Shown: positions 27,489 through 35,974 of the stretch, in pieces
How positions within the stretch are numbered: position 1 is the first letter of the stretch
Layout: each line of letters starts with the position of its first letter
Assembly (NCBI RefSeq): GCF_001905795.1
Contig: NZ_LIXJ01000026.1
Coordinates: 1 to 64,000, forward strand
Direction: 5' to 3'
Length of the DNA: 64,000 nucleotides
From: Streptomyces sp. CB01580
GTDB taxonomy: Bacteria > Actinomycetota > Actinomycetes > Streptomycetales > Streptomycetaceae
Notes under the pieces: model-generated
Databases searched by the model: none
Told to the model about the DNA's origin: nothing
The model's input: only the letters and a program-made list of their open reading frames with translations
Program-made: the position numbers and the translations under genes

Positions 27489-28436
27489 GTGTACATGACG
27501 ATACGAAGGGGCTTCACCGGGCCCGCCGTCGCGGCCCTCGCCGTGATCCTGTCCCTGTCATCGGCCCCCGCCGACGCGCGGACCCGCCCGACCGCCGCCG
27601 ACGCACAGACCCCGGCCGCCGAACCCCGCTCCCCCGCCGTCCCGACCGTCACCGAGCAGCAGGTGATGCCGCATCTGCGCGCCCTGCAGCGCATCGCCGA
27701 CCGCAACGGCGGCACCCGCGCGCACGGCACGAAGGGGTACGCGGAGTCCGTGGCGTACGTGAAGCGCGCCCTGGACCGGGCCGGCTTCCGGACCCGGCTG
27801 GTCCCCTTCACTTACGCGGGCGCCACCGGCCACAACCTGATCGCCGACTGGCCCGGCGGCGACCCGGACCATGTGCTGCTGACCGGTGCCCACCTCGACA
27901 GCGTCCCGGAGGGGCCGGGAATCAACGACAACGGCTCCGGCTCGGCCACCGTCCTGGCCGCCGCCCTCCAGGTGGCCGAGTCCGGTCTCGCGCCGCAACG
28001 CCATCTCCGGTTCGCGTGGTGGGGCGCGGAGGAGCCGGGGCTGATCGGTTCGGCGGACTACGTCAAGAAGCTGTCCGCGGCCGATCGCCGCCGGATCGAC
28101 GTCTACCTCAACTTCGACCAGACCGGCAGCAGGAACACCGACACGTGGCTCGTGGTCCACGACGACGAGCGCGGCGAGACCGAGGCCCAGCAGGCGTTCG
28201 AGGCATGGTTCGCCGAACGGGGCATCCCGACGTTCGACATCGGGGTCGGCGGCTCGGACCACGAGTCGTTCGGGAACGCGGGCATCCCGTCGTCCGGCTT
28301 CAGCACCGGCATCTCGGACTGCATCCACGAGGCGTGCGACGACCTGGCCAATGTCGATCCGAAGACGGAGAAGACCAGCACCGACGCCGTCGTCGCCGTG
28401 CTGTGGAAGCTCGCCTCCGCCGCTCCCCGACACTGA
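27489..28436 (+). CDS. Secreted M28-family aminopeptidase (S. griseus aminopeptidase type)
   Basis: The product is 315 residues; start GTG 27489 or ATG 27495. A signal peptide (basic start, hydrophobic run, ADA-R cleavage region) ends near residue 31. The two-zinc site is visible: His in TGAHLDSVPEG, bridging Asp in GINDNGSGSA, the Glu-Glu pair of WGAEEPGLIGS, Asp in YLNFDQTGS, and His in GGSDHESFG. It is close in length and motif order to the Streptomyces griseus aminopeptidase mature enzyme, which removes large hydrophobic N-terminal residues. The M1 peptidase gene follows 152 bases later, so both may serve peptide scavenging. Confidence 0.9.
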   Translation: MYMTIRRGFTGPAVAALAVILSLSSAPADARTRPTAADAQTPAAEPRSPAVPTVTEQQVMPHLRALQRIADRNGGTRAHGTKGYAESVAYVKRALDRAGFRTRLVPFTYAGATGHNLIADWPGGDPDHVLLTGAHLDSVPEGPGINDNGSGSATVLAAALQVAESGLAPQRHLRFAWWGAEEPGLIGSADYVKKLSAADRRRIDVYLNFDQTGSRNTDTWLVVHDDERGETEAQQAFEAWFAERGIPTFDIGVGGSDHESFGNAGIPSSGFSTGISDCIHEACDDLANVDPKTEKTSTDAVVAVLWKLASAAPRH

Positions 28437-28508
28437 CCGCCGCCCCGAAAGGCCGAGAACGCGGGAGCCACGAGCCCGGTCCCTATCAGCCCATAAGCCG
28501 CGACCCCA

Positions 28509-28568
28509 GACATCACCGGTCCGGACATCACCGGTCCGGACACCACGAGTCCGGACATCACGAACCCA
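28509..28568. repeat. Four tandem 15-base units between two peptidase genes
   Basis: Unit GACATCACCGGTCCG twice perfectly, then two degenerate copies, ending 20 bases before the M1 start codon. It may act in the mRNA leader or be a simple slippage array. Confidence 0.85.
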
Positions 28569-28588
28569 GGAATCGAGCCGATCGAGAC

Positions 28589-30025
28589 ATGCGCAGACCC
28601 TCGAAGCACCGCCGCAGGACCACCACCGCCCTCGTCGCCGCCGTGGTCGGCGGGATCACCCTGGCCGCCGTCCCCGCCTCGGCCGCCGTCGGGGGTCCGG
28701 GCGTCGGCGACCCGTACTTCCCCGACGACGGCAACTCCGGCTACGACGTCTCCCACTACGACGTCAAGATCGCCTACGACCCGGCGCGCACCGACCGCCT
28801 CGACGGCGACACCACGGTCACCGCCCGCGCCCTGACCGGCCTGGACCGGTTCGGCCTCGATCTCAAGGGCTTCACCGTGGCATCGGTCGCCGTGAACGGC
28901 ACACCGGCGAGGAAGTTCTCCCGGGAGGGCGCCCACAAGCTGGTCGTCACCCCGGCCCGCCCGGTCGCGAAGGGCTCGACGTTCACCGTGCGGGTGAAGT
29001 ACGCCGGGAAGCCCGACGCCGAGGGCTGGCACACCCTGAAGAGCGGCGGCGCGTACGTGGCGGGCGAACCGCACTCCGCGACCTCCTGGTACCCCGCCAA
29101 CGACCACCCGTCCGACAAGGCCACCTTCGCCCTCACCGCGACGGTGCCCGACGGCTGGACGGTCGTCGGCAACGGCCTGCCGGGCCCGGAGAACGTCGAG
29201 GACGGCAGGAGGACCTTCCGCTGGTTCGAGGACAAGCCGATGGTCACGTACGCCAGCACGGTCGCCATCGACCGGTTCACCGTCCACCGGGGGAAGACCG
29301 CCGCGGGGACGCCTGTCATCACGGCGTACAGCCCGGACGCCGAGATCGACCCGGCGGCGGAGGACCAACAGACGGAGATCCTGGACTTCCTGACCACGAA
29401 GTTCGGCCCGTACCCCTTCTCCTCGGCGGGCGCCATCGTTGTCGGGGCCGCGAAGGAGCCCACGAACGACCCCGGTGCCCTGGAGACGCAGAGCCGCCCC
29501 ACGTACCACACGATGATCTTCGACGCCTCGATGGTCCACGAGAACACCCACCAGTGGTTCGGTGACAGCGTCTCGTTCAAGGACTGGCGCGACGGCTGCG
29601 TCGCGGAGTGCTTCGCCCAGTACGCCGGGCAGTTGTGGGAGGAGCACAAGGGCGCCGACCTCGACACGGACTTCTACCGGTCCGAGGTGGAGGACTACCG
29701 CGACGACCCGTCGTTCTGGTCCGTCAAGCTCTACGATCCGGGCCCGGGCCGGGAGCTGGACTCGGCGCTGTACTTCAAGGGTTCGCTGATGCTGCACGCC
29801 CTGCGCCGCACGGTGGGCGACGAGGCGTTCTTCAGGACGCTGCGGACCTGGACCCATGACCACGCCTACGGAAACGCCTCGTTCCGGCAGTTCGAGGCGC
29901 TGGCGGCGAAGGTCTCGGGCAAGGACCTCAAGGGATTCTTCGCCGCGTGGGTCGACGGCACCGTGATCCCTGCGGAGCGGTACCTCTACCCGGGCGACCT
30001 CGCCGGACCGGCCGCACGGCACTGA
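28589..30025 (+). CDS. Secreted M1-family metallopeptidase
   Basis: The product is 478 residues from the ATG at 28589. A twin-Arg/basic N terminus and hydrophobic stretch end in AVPASAAVGG, a clear signal peptide. The M1 N-terminal beta domain covers ~45-240. The catalytic part has HENTHQW as the HExxH-type zinc motif and CVAECFAQY supplying the third zinc ligand Glu, with a later Tyr-rich region. It is much shorter than 850-residue PepN and lacks the large C-terminal domain, as in other short secreted actinobacterial M1 enzymes. The usual GxMEN exopeptidase motif is not obvious (GALETQS is in its place), so substrate preference may differ. Confidence 0.88.
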   Translation: MRRPSKHRRRTTTALVAAVVGGITLAAVPASAAVGGPGVGDPYFPDDGNSGYDVSHYDVKIAYDPARTDRLDGDTTVTARALTGLDRFGLDLKGFTVASVAVNGTPARKFSREGAHKLVVTPARPVAKGSTFTVRVKYAGKPDAEGWHTLKSGGAYVAGEPHSATSWYPANDHPSDKATFALTATVPDGWTVVGNGLPGPENVEDGRRTFRWFEDKPMVTYASTVAIDRFTVHRGKTAAGTPVITAYSPDAEIDPAAEDQQTEILDFLTTKFGPYPFSSAGAIVVGAAKEPTNDPGALETQSRPTYHTMIFDASMVHENTHQWFGDSVSFKDWRDGCVAECFAQYAGQLWEEHKGADLDTDFYRSEVEDYRDDPSFWSVKLYDPGPGRELDSALYFKGSLMLHALRRTVGDEAFFRTLRTWTHDHAYGNASFRQFEALAAKVSGKDLKGFFAAWVDGTVIPAERYLYPGDLAGPAARH

Positions 30026-30070
30026 ACCAGCCGCACAGCACCGGACCGGTCGGGTACGCCCGGAGCGGGC

Positions 30071-30108
30071 GGGGGCCGCGTCGTCGGGGAGGAGACGACA
30101 CGGCCCCC
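30071..30108. terminator. Bidirectional terminator between the M1 gene and kdpC
   Basis: GGGGGCCGCGTCGTC pairs with GACGACACGGCCCCC with one G-U position around an 8-base loop, between two converging genes. Confidence 0.85.
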
Positions 30109-30117
30109 CTCTCCCTC

Positions 30118-30786
30118 TCAGCGGTCGTTCACCAACTGCCGGAGAGAGATGTTGAGTTGGAGGACGTTGACCGTCGGCTCCCCGGCGATGCCGAGGATCC
30201 TGCCCTCCGTGTTCCGCTCGACCAGCCTCTCCACCTCGGCGACGGGAAGGTGGTTCCGCTCGGCCACGCGCCGCACCTGGAGCCGGGCGTACGCCGGGGA
30301 GATGGCCGGGTCGAGGCCGGAGCCCGAGGAGGTGACCGCGTCGGGCGGCACGTCGGCGGGGTCGACGGGGTGCCCGGGGACCGAGTTGTCCCTGACGACG
30401 GCGGTCTTGGCGGCCTTCACCTGGTCGACGAGCTTCTTGTTGTCGCCGGCCAGGTTGGTCGCGCCGGAGACGAGCAGCCGGTACTGGGTGTTGACGCCGT
30501 TGGTGCCGAGGCCGGCGGACGGGCGCGGCTGGAACCATCGCAGGTCCGGGGCCGCCGCGGCCTGGCCCTTCTTCAGCGGCAGGTCATAGCGCTGGCCGAT
30601 GAGCTCGGAGCCGACGACCTCGCCGTTCTCGGTGATCTCGGATCCGTTGGCCCGATGGGGGAAGACGCCCTGGGCGATGCCCGTCACGGCGAGCGGATAG
30701 AGCACACCGCAGACGACGGTGAGGACCAGCAGGGCGCGCAGCCCGGCCCAGAGCAACCGGGCGGTGTTCGCTACGGATTCGTTCAT
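30118..30786 (-). CDS. kdpC: Potassium-transporting ATPase subunit KdpC
   Basis: The product is 222 residues. One N-terminal membrane helix (~12-37) is followed by a periplasm-facing domain with FPHRANGSEI, FQPRPSAGLG, SGSGLDPAISPAYA and QVRRVA, all typical KdpC motifs. It stabilises the KdpA-KdpB complex. It is the last gene of the operon, 111 bases after kdpB, and ends at the hairpin at 30071. Confidence 0.95.
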   Translation of the reverse strand: MNESVANTARLLWAGLRALLVLTVVCGVLYPLAVTGIAQGVFPHRANGSEITENGEVVGSELIGQRYDLPLKKGQAAAAPDLRWFQPRPSAGLGTNGVNTQYRLLVSGATNLAGDNKKLVDQVKAAKTAVVRDNSVPGHPVDPADVPPDAVTSSGSGLDPAISPAYARLQVRRVAERNHLPVAEVERLVERNTEGRILGIAGEPTVNVLQLNISLRQLVNDR

Positions 30787-30861
30787 GGCAGCTCAGCCGA
30801 TTCCTGATTTCGGTTGGGTCCGGGAGAGAGAACCCGTCCCGGGGGACGACGGCTCGACCCG

Positions 30862-30905
30862 ACCCGGACATGGGCTCGGTGCAACCCGGACGTGGGCTCA
30901 GTGCA
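30862..30905. repeat. 22-base tandem duplication covering the kdpB stop codon
   Basis: Two adjacent 22-base units differing at two positions. One contains the last bases and stop of kdpB, the other lies just downstream. It looks like a local duplication that left kdpB in frame. Confidence 0.8.
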
Positions 30906-32994
30906 GCCCGGGAATGAGGGAGATGATCACGTCGATGGCCTTGATGCCGAGGAACGGGGCGACCAGGCCGCCAAGGCCGTAGATCCCGAGGTTGCGGCGG
31001 AGCATCGCGTCGGCGCTGCTGGGCCGGTAGCGCACGCCCCGCAGGGCGAGCGGGACCAGCGCGACGATGATCAGCGCGTTGAAGACGACCGCCGAGAGGA
31101 TCGCGGACTGCGGCGAGGACAGCTGCATGATGTTGAGCTTGTCCAGGCCCGGGTAGACCGCCGCGAACATCGCCGGGATGATCGCGAAGTACTTCGCTAC
31201 GTCGTTGGCGATGGAGAACGTCGTCAGCGCGCCGCGGGTGATGAGCAGCTGCTTGCCGATCTCCACGATCTCGATCAGCTTCGTCGGGTTGGAGTCCAGG
31301 TCCACCATGTTCCCGGCCTCCTTCGCGGCCGAGGTTCCGGTGTTCATGGCCACGCCGACGTCCGCCTGGGCCAGCGCCGGGGCGTCGTTGGTGCCGTCCC
31401 CCGTCATCGCGACGAGCTTGCCGCCGGACTGCTCCCGCCTGATGAGGGCCATCTTGTCCTCGGGCGTGGCCTCGGCGAGGAAGTCGTCGACGCCCGCCTC
31501 CTCGGCGATGGCCCGTGCCGTCAGTGGGTTGTCGCCGGTGATCATGACGGTCCGGATGCCCATCCGGCGCAGTTCGTCGAACCGTTCCCGCATGCCCTCC
31601 TTGACGACGTCCTTGAGGTGGATGACGCCCAGGACGCGGGCGCCCTTCTCGTCCTCCAGCGCCACCAGCAGCGGGGTGCCGCCGGCCTCGGAGATCCTGT
31701 CGGTGAGTTCCCGCGCGTCCGGCGAGACGGTGCCGCCGCGTGCCTCGACCCAGCCGACGACGGAACCGCTCGCGCCCTTGCGGACGCTGCGTCCGTCGAT
31801 GTCCACGCCGGACATGCGGGTCTGGGCGGTGAACGGGACCCAGGTGGCCTGTCGCAGTTCGCCGTGGTGGCGCTCGCGCAGGCCGTACTTCTCCTTGGCG
31901 AGCACGACGACCGAACGTCCCTCGGGCGTCTCGTCGGCCAGTGAGGACAACTGGGCGGCGTCGGCCAGCTCGGCCGCCGTCGTGCCCTTGACGGGGACGA
32001 ACTCGGACGCCTGCCGGTTGCCGAGGGTGATCGTTCCGGTCTTGTCGAGCAGCAGGGTCGAGACGTCCCCGGCGGCCTCGACGGCGCGTCCCGACATCGC
32101 GAGCACGTTGCGCTGCACGAGTCGGTCCATGCCGGCGATGCCGATCGCGGAGAGCAGCGCGCCGATGGTCGTCGGTATGAGGCAGACCAGCAGCGCGGTC
32201 AGCACGATGATCGACTGCTCGCGGCCGGCGTGGGCCGCGAACGGCTGGAGGGTGACGACGGCGAGCAGGAAGACGATGGTGAGGGACGCGAGCAGGATGT
32301 TCAGCGCGATCTCGTTGGGCGTCTTCTGCCGGGCGGCCCCTTCGACCAGGGCGATCATCCGGTCGATGAAGGTCTCGCCGGGTTTGGTGGTGATCTTGAT
32401 GACGATGCGGTCGGAGAGCACCTTGGTGCCCCCGGTGACGGCGCTGCGATCGCCGCCCGACTCCCGGATCACCGGTGCGGACTCGCCCGTGATGGCGGAC
32501 TCGTCGACGCTCGCGACGCCCTCGACGACGTCACCGTCGCCGGGGATGATGTCGCCCGCCTCGCAGACCACCAGGTCGCCGACGTGCAGGTCCGTGCCCG
32601 GCACCCGCTCCTCGCCGTGGTCGGTGACGCGCCGGGCGACGGTGTCGGTCTTCGCCTTGCGCAGGGTGTCCGCCTGCGCCTTGCCGCGCCCCTCCGCGAC
32701 CGCCTCCGCCAGATTGGCGAAGATCGTGGTCAGCCAGAGCCAGGCCGCGATCGCCCAGCCGAACCAGTCGCCCGGGTCCAGGCAGGCCAGCAGGGTGGTG
32801 AACACCGACCCGACCAGCACGACGAACATCACCGGGGACTTGGCCATCGACCGCGGGTCGAGCTTGCGCACGGCGTCCGGGAGCGAGGTGAGCAGTTGCC
32901 GGGGGGCGAACAGTCCCCCGCCGACGCGTCCTTCGCCCGTGCGGCCCGTGGGCGTGTCCCGGTGCGGTGCCCGGGCCGGAGTGACATGGGACAT
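30898..32994 (-). CDS. kdpB: Potassium-transporting P-type ATPase subunit KdpB
   Basis: The product is 698 residues from the ATG at 32994, which has AGAGGA six bases away; an ATG at 33024 overlapping the kdpA stop (ATGA) is an alternative. P-type features: TGES at 169-172, phosphorylated Asp317 in DKTGT, MITGDNPLTA and MTGDGTNDAPAL. Membrane helices sit in the KdpB pattern with a short N-terminal extension. It hydrolyses ATP to drive K+ uptake through KdpA. A 22-base near-perfect tandem duplication overlaps its stop codon (30862-30905). Confidence 0.95.
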   Translation of the reverse strand: MSHVTPARAPHRDTPTGRTGEGRVGGGLFAPRQLLTSLPDAVRKLDPRSMAKSPVMFVVLVGSVFTTLLACLDPGDWFGWAIAAWLWLTTIFANLAEAVAEGRGKAQADTLRKAKTDTVARRVTDHGEERVPGTDLHVGDLVVCEAGDIIPGDGDVVEGVASVDESAITGESAPVIRESGGDRSAVTGGTKVLSDRIVIKITTKPGETFIDRMIALVEGAARQKTPNEIALNILLASLTIVFLLAVVTLQPFAAHAGREQSIIVLTALLVCLIPTTIGALLSAIGIAGMDRLVQRNVLAMSGRAVEAAGDVSTLLLDKTGTITLGNRQASEFVPVKGTTAAELADAAQLSSLADETPEGRSVVVLAKEKYGLRERHHGELRQATWVPFTAQTRMSGVDIDGRSVRKGASGSVVGWVEARGGTVSPDARELTDRISEAGGTPLLVALEDEKGARVLGVIHLKDVVKEGMRERFDELRRMGIRTVMITGDNPLTARAIAEEAGVDDFLAEATPEDKMALIRREQSGGKLVAMTGDGTNDAPALAQADVGVAMNTGTSAAKEAGNMVDLDSNPTKLIEIVEIGKQLLITRGALTTFSIANDVAKYFAIIPAMFAAVYPGLDKLNIMQLSSPQSAILSAVVFNALIIVALVPLALRGVRYRPSSADAMLRRNLGIYGLGGLVAPFLGIKAIDVIISLIPGLH

Positions 32995-33020
32995 CGGGTC
33001 CTCTTGCTTCGTACGGGAGT

Positions 33021-34685
33021 TCATGACGCCAGCCCTTCGGCCAGCGGTCCCAGCGCCAGGGCCGGGAAGTAGGTCAGCGCGGTGACGATCAGGACCGTGC
33101 CGACCAGCAGACCGCTGAAGAGCGGCCGGTGCGTGGCGAGGGTTCCCGCGGTCGCCGGTACGGGCCGCTGCCCGGCGAGGGAGCCGGCGAGCGCGAGGAC
33201 GAAGACCATCGGCAGGAACCGGCCGAGCAGCATCGCGAGGCCGATCGTCGTGTTGAACCACTGCGTGTCCGCGTTCAGCCCGGCGAACGCCGAACCGTTG
33301 TTGTTGGCGCCCGAGGTGTACGCGTACAGCACCTCGGAGAACCCGTGTGCGCCGGGGTTCAGGATCGAGTGGGGCGGCGTGGGCAGGGCGACCGCCAGGG
33401 CGGTGAAGCAGAGCACCAGGGCCGGGGTGATCAGGATGTAGCAGGCGGCGAGCTTCATCTCGCGGGTGCCGATCTTCTTGCCGAGGTACTCCGGTGTGCG
33501 GCCGACCATCAGCCCCGCGATGAACACCGCGATGATCGCCATGATCAGCATGCCGTAGAGACCGGACCCGACGCCGCCGGGCGCGACCTCGCCCAGCTGC
33601 ATGCCCAGCAGCGTGATCCCGCCGCCGAAGCCGGTGTACGAGGAGTGGAAGGAGTTCACCGCGCCGGTGGACGTGAGTGTCGTGGCGACGGCGAAGATCG
33701 ACGACCCGGCGATGCCCAGCCGGGTCTCCTTGCCCTCCATCGCGCCGCCCGCGACGTCGAACGCGGGCCCGTGGTGGGCGAATTCGGTCCACATCATCAG
33801 GGCGGTGAAGCCCAGCCAGATGGCGCCCATCGCCCCCAGGATCGCGTAGCCCTGCTTGGGCGAACCGACCATCCGGCCGAACGTCCGGGTCAGCGCGAAC
33901 GGGATGACGAGTATCAGGAAGATCTCGAAAAGGTTGGACAGTCCATCGGGGTTCTCGAACGGATGGGCCGAGTTGGCGTTGAAGTAGCCGCCGCCGTTCG
34001 TGCCCAGAACCTTGATGACCTCCTGCGACGCCACCGCGCCACCGCGCCACTGCTGCGAGCCGCCCAGGAACTGGCCGACCTCGTGGACGCCGGAGAAGTT
34101 CTGCACGGCACCGCAGGCGACCAGCACCAGCGCCCCGACCACGGAGATCGGCAGCAGGACGCGCACGGTGCCGCGCACCAGGTCGGCCCAGAAGTTGCCG
34201 AGCTCGCCGGTGCGGGACCTGGCAAAGCCGCGAACCAGGGCGACCGCGACGGCGATGCCGACGGCCGCCGAGACGAAGTTCTGCACCGCGAGGCCGCCGG
34301 TCTGGACGACGTGGCCCATGGCCTGTTCGCCCGCGTACGACTGCCAGTTGGTGTTCGCGACGAATGACGCGGCAGTGTTGAACGCCTGGTCGGGGTCGAT
34401 CGAGGCGAAGCCCAGCGATCCGGGCAGACTGCCCTGGAGCCGCTGGAGGAGGTAGAGGAAGAGGACACTCACCGCGGAGAAGGCGAGCACACCGCGCAGA
34501 TAGGCGGGCCAGCGCATCTCGGTGTCCGGGTTGGCGCCGATGGCCTTGTAGATCCACTTCTCGACCCGGAGGTGTTTCCGGGAGGAGTAGACGCGGGCCA
34601 TGTGGTCGCCCAGGGGGCGGTACACCAGGCCCAGCGCCACGACGAGCGCGAGAACCTGGAGCGCTCCGGCGAGGACGGGGCTCAT
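33021..34685 (-). CDS. kdpA: Potassium-transporting ATPase subunit KdpA
   Basis: The product is 554 residues with about ten membrane helices. The pore loops are recognisable: TNWQSYAGE, LGTNGGGYFNANSAHPFENP, and TGAVNSFHSS and SGANNNGSAFAG. These form the K+ selectivity filter related to Trk/KtrB channels. It starts 7 bases after the kdpF stop and overlaps the following gene's possible upstream ATG by four bases. Confidence 0.95.
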   Translation of the reverse strand: MSPVLAGALQVLALVVALGLVYRPLGDHMARVYSSRKHLRVEKWIYKAIGANPDTEMRWPAYLRGVLAFSAVSVLFLYLLQRLQGSLPGSLGFASIDPDQAFNTAASFVANTNWQSYAGEQAMGHVVQTGGLAVQNFVSAAVGIAVAVALVRGFARSRTGELGNFWADLVRGTVRVLLPISVVGALVLVACGAVQNFSGVHEVGQFLGGSQQWRGGAVASQEVIKVLGTNGGGYFNANSAHPFENPDGLSNLFEIFLILVIPFALTRTFGRMVGSPKQGYAILGAMGAIWLGFTALMMWTEFAHHGPAFDVAGGAMEGKETRLGIAGSSIFAVATTLTSTGAVNSFHSSYTGFGGGITLLGMQLGEVAPGGVGSGLYGMLIMAIIAVFIAGLMVGRTPEYLGKKIGTREMKLAACYILITPALVLCFTALAVALPTPPHSILNPGAHGFSEVLYAYTSGANNNGSAFAGLNADTQWFNTTIGLAMLLGRFLPMVFVLALAGSLAGQRPVPATAGTLATHRPLFSGLLVGTVLIVTALTYFPALALGPLAEGLAS

Positions 34686-34692
34686 ATCGGGC

Positions 34693-34782
34693 TCAGAACC
34701 TCTCCGGGTGCAGAAGGGCGAGGATGAGATAGCCCAGCAGGGCGACGGCCACGACGAGGCCGACGACGTTCTCGGCGGTCAC
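34693..34782 (-). CDS. kdpF: Potassium-transporting ATPase small subunit KdpF
   Basis: A 29-residue single-helix peptide (MTAENVVGLVVAVALLGYLI then a short polar end with HPERF). Start GTG at 34782 overlaps the preceding small gene's stop by four bases; kdpA follows 7 bases later. Length, sequence and place are those of KdpF, a lipid-like stabiliser of the Kdp complex. Confidence 0.92.
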   Translation of the reverse strand: MTAENVVGLVVAVALLGYLILALLHPERF

Positions 34783-34862
34783 AGCCTGGCCACCCCCTTG
34801 GCGACGAGGGCCACCAGCGCGAACACCGCGATCGTGGTGACGACGAAGGCCGGATCAGCCAT
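34779..34862 (-). CDS. 27-residue hydrophobic peptide, first gene of the kdp operon
   Basis: The ATG at 34862 is preceded by AGGAG at good spacing. The peptide (MADPAFVVTTIAVFALVALV, then a basic end) is one membrane helix. Its TGA overlaps the kdpF GTG (GTGA), so translation is coupled to the Kdp subunits. It resembles KdpF in size and layout but not in sequence. It may be a second small subunit or a coupling leader peptide. I cannot name it. Confidence 0.75.
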   Translation of the reverse strand: MADPAFVVTTIAVFALVALVAKGVARL

Positions 34863-35106
34863 CGTGTGCTCCTGGATGAGGTACGGAATTCTCTGACCTC
34901 TTGAGCAAACCCGGCATGGGTGCCGTTCCGACGTGCGTTGATGGCTTCCTTACGGCGTTCGGACGGCCTTTGACGGAGCACATACGTGCCCCATACGCGC
35001 CCCCTACGCGCGCTCCTCGCGCGCCTCTGGGCCCGGCCCGCTCCCCGCCTCACACATGTCCCGCCGCCCCGCACGTCCCGCCCCCGGCTCTCTCCCGAAC
35101 GCGAAA
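34863..35106. promoter_or_regulatory. Upstream region of the kdp operon
   Basis: 244 bases expected to hold the KdpE-dependent promoter. The first 120 bases upstream of the peptide start are less G+C-rich than the rest, but I see no secure KdpE box or -10/-35 pair. Together with the hairpin at 35107 it separates kdp from the DUF3710 gene. Confidence 0.45.
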
Positions 35107-35155
35107 AGGCCGGTGGGCCGTACCCCCTCGCAAAGGGGGTACGGCCCACCGGCCT
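35107..35155. terminator. Perfect 22-bp terminator hairpin
   Basis: A flawless 22-bp stem (35107-35128 with 35134-35155) around the loop CGCAA, 45 bases past the DUF3710 stop codon. It insulates that operon from kdp. Confidence 0.92.
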
Positions 35156-35199
35156 CGGATCGATTCGGCACGGGCCGCGGCCCGTGTCGCCGAGTCCGC

Positions 35200-35973
35200 T
35201 CAGCGCACCTCGGTGATCTCCGGGCCGCGCTGGAGCTGGCCCATGCCGCCGGAGAACCGGGAGCTCTCCTGGTCCTCCTGCTGGACGCCCTCGGGCACCA
35301 TCTGGGCATCGTTGGGAAGCTTGAGGACGATCGGGTCGCGGGGCGCCATCGGGCCGTCGCCGCGGACGACCACGGTGTCCCGGAAGATCGTCTCCAGCAG
35401 CCCGGCGGCCTCCGGCTGCACGGCGCCCTGACCGGAGATCACTCCGCGCAGGAACCAGCGCGGGCCGTCGACACCGACGAAGCGCACCAGCTGTGCGCCG
35501 CTCGTGCCGTCCGGGAGCTGTACTGGGACCTGGGCGCGCAGTTCCCAGCCCAGCGGACCCTCGATCTCGTCGATGATCCCGCCCTGCTGGGTGATGCCCG
35601 TGGCGATCTCCTCGCGGACCTCGCCCCAGATGCCCTCCTTCTTGGGGGCGGCGAACGCCTGGAGCTGGACGGCGCTGTCGCGCAGCACCACCGTCGCGGC
35701 GACGATCGCGTCGCCGGCCACCTCGACGCGCAGCTCCATGCCCTCGACACCGGGCACGAACATGCCGCCCAGATCGACCCGGCCCTCACCGGGCTGGGAG
35801 ACCTCGGTGATGTCCCACGGCCCGTCCGGCCGCGGCGCCGGCGGGAGATTCACCCGGCGCGGGCCGTCGTCGGCCGCGTCGGGGCCCTCGTGCTCGTCGA
35901 CGACCTGTTCGGCCTCGCGCGCTTCGTCCGCCACGTCCTCGGCGGAACCACTCTTCTTGCGACGTCCGAACAC
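35200..35973 (-). CDS. DUF3710 domain protein
   Basis: The product is 257 residues from the GTG at 35973 (GAAGGA 8 bases upstream). An acidic N terminus precedes the conserved domain (MELRVEVAGDAIVAATVVLRDSAVQLQAFAAPKKEGIW; GPRWFLRGVISG). It is a conserved actinobacterial family next to dut and of unknown role. It is soluble, with no catalytic motif. It starts 1 base before the end of dut and is cotranscribed with it. Confidence 0.82.
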   Translation of the reverse strand: MFGRRKKSGSAEDVADEAREAEQVVDEHEGPDAADDGPRRVNLPPAPRPDGPWDITEVSQPGEGRVDLGGMFVPGVEGMELRVEVAGDAIVAATVVLRDSAVQLQAFAAPKKEGIWGEVREEIATGITQQGGIIDEIEGPLGWELRAQVPVQLPDGTSGAQLVRFVGVDGPRWFLRGVISGQGAVQPEAAGLLETIFRDTVVVRGDGPMAPRDPIVLKLPNDAQMVPEGVQQEDQESSRFSGGMGQLQRGPEITEVR

Positions 35974-35974
35974 G

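Noticed and set aside
24469..27498. A 1009-codon plus-strand frame opposite kdpD
   Set aside because: Antisense to kdpD, whose domains are all intact; no start site or motif in the antisense frame.
28509..28568. Possible CRISPR array or operator cluster
   Set aside because: Contiguous 15-base units with no unique spacers; no cas genes nearby.
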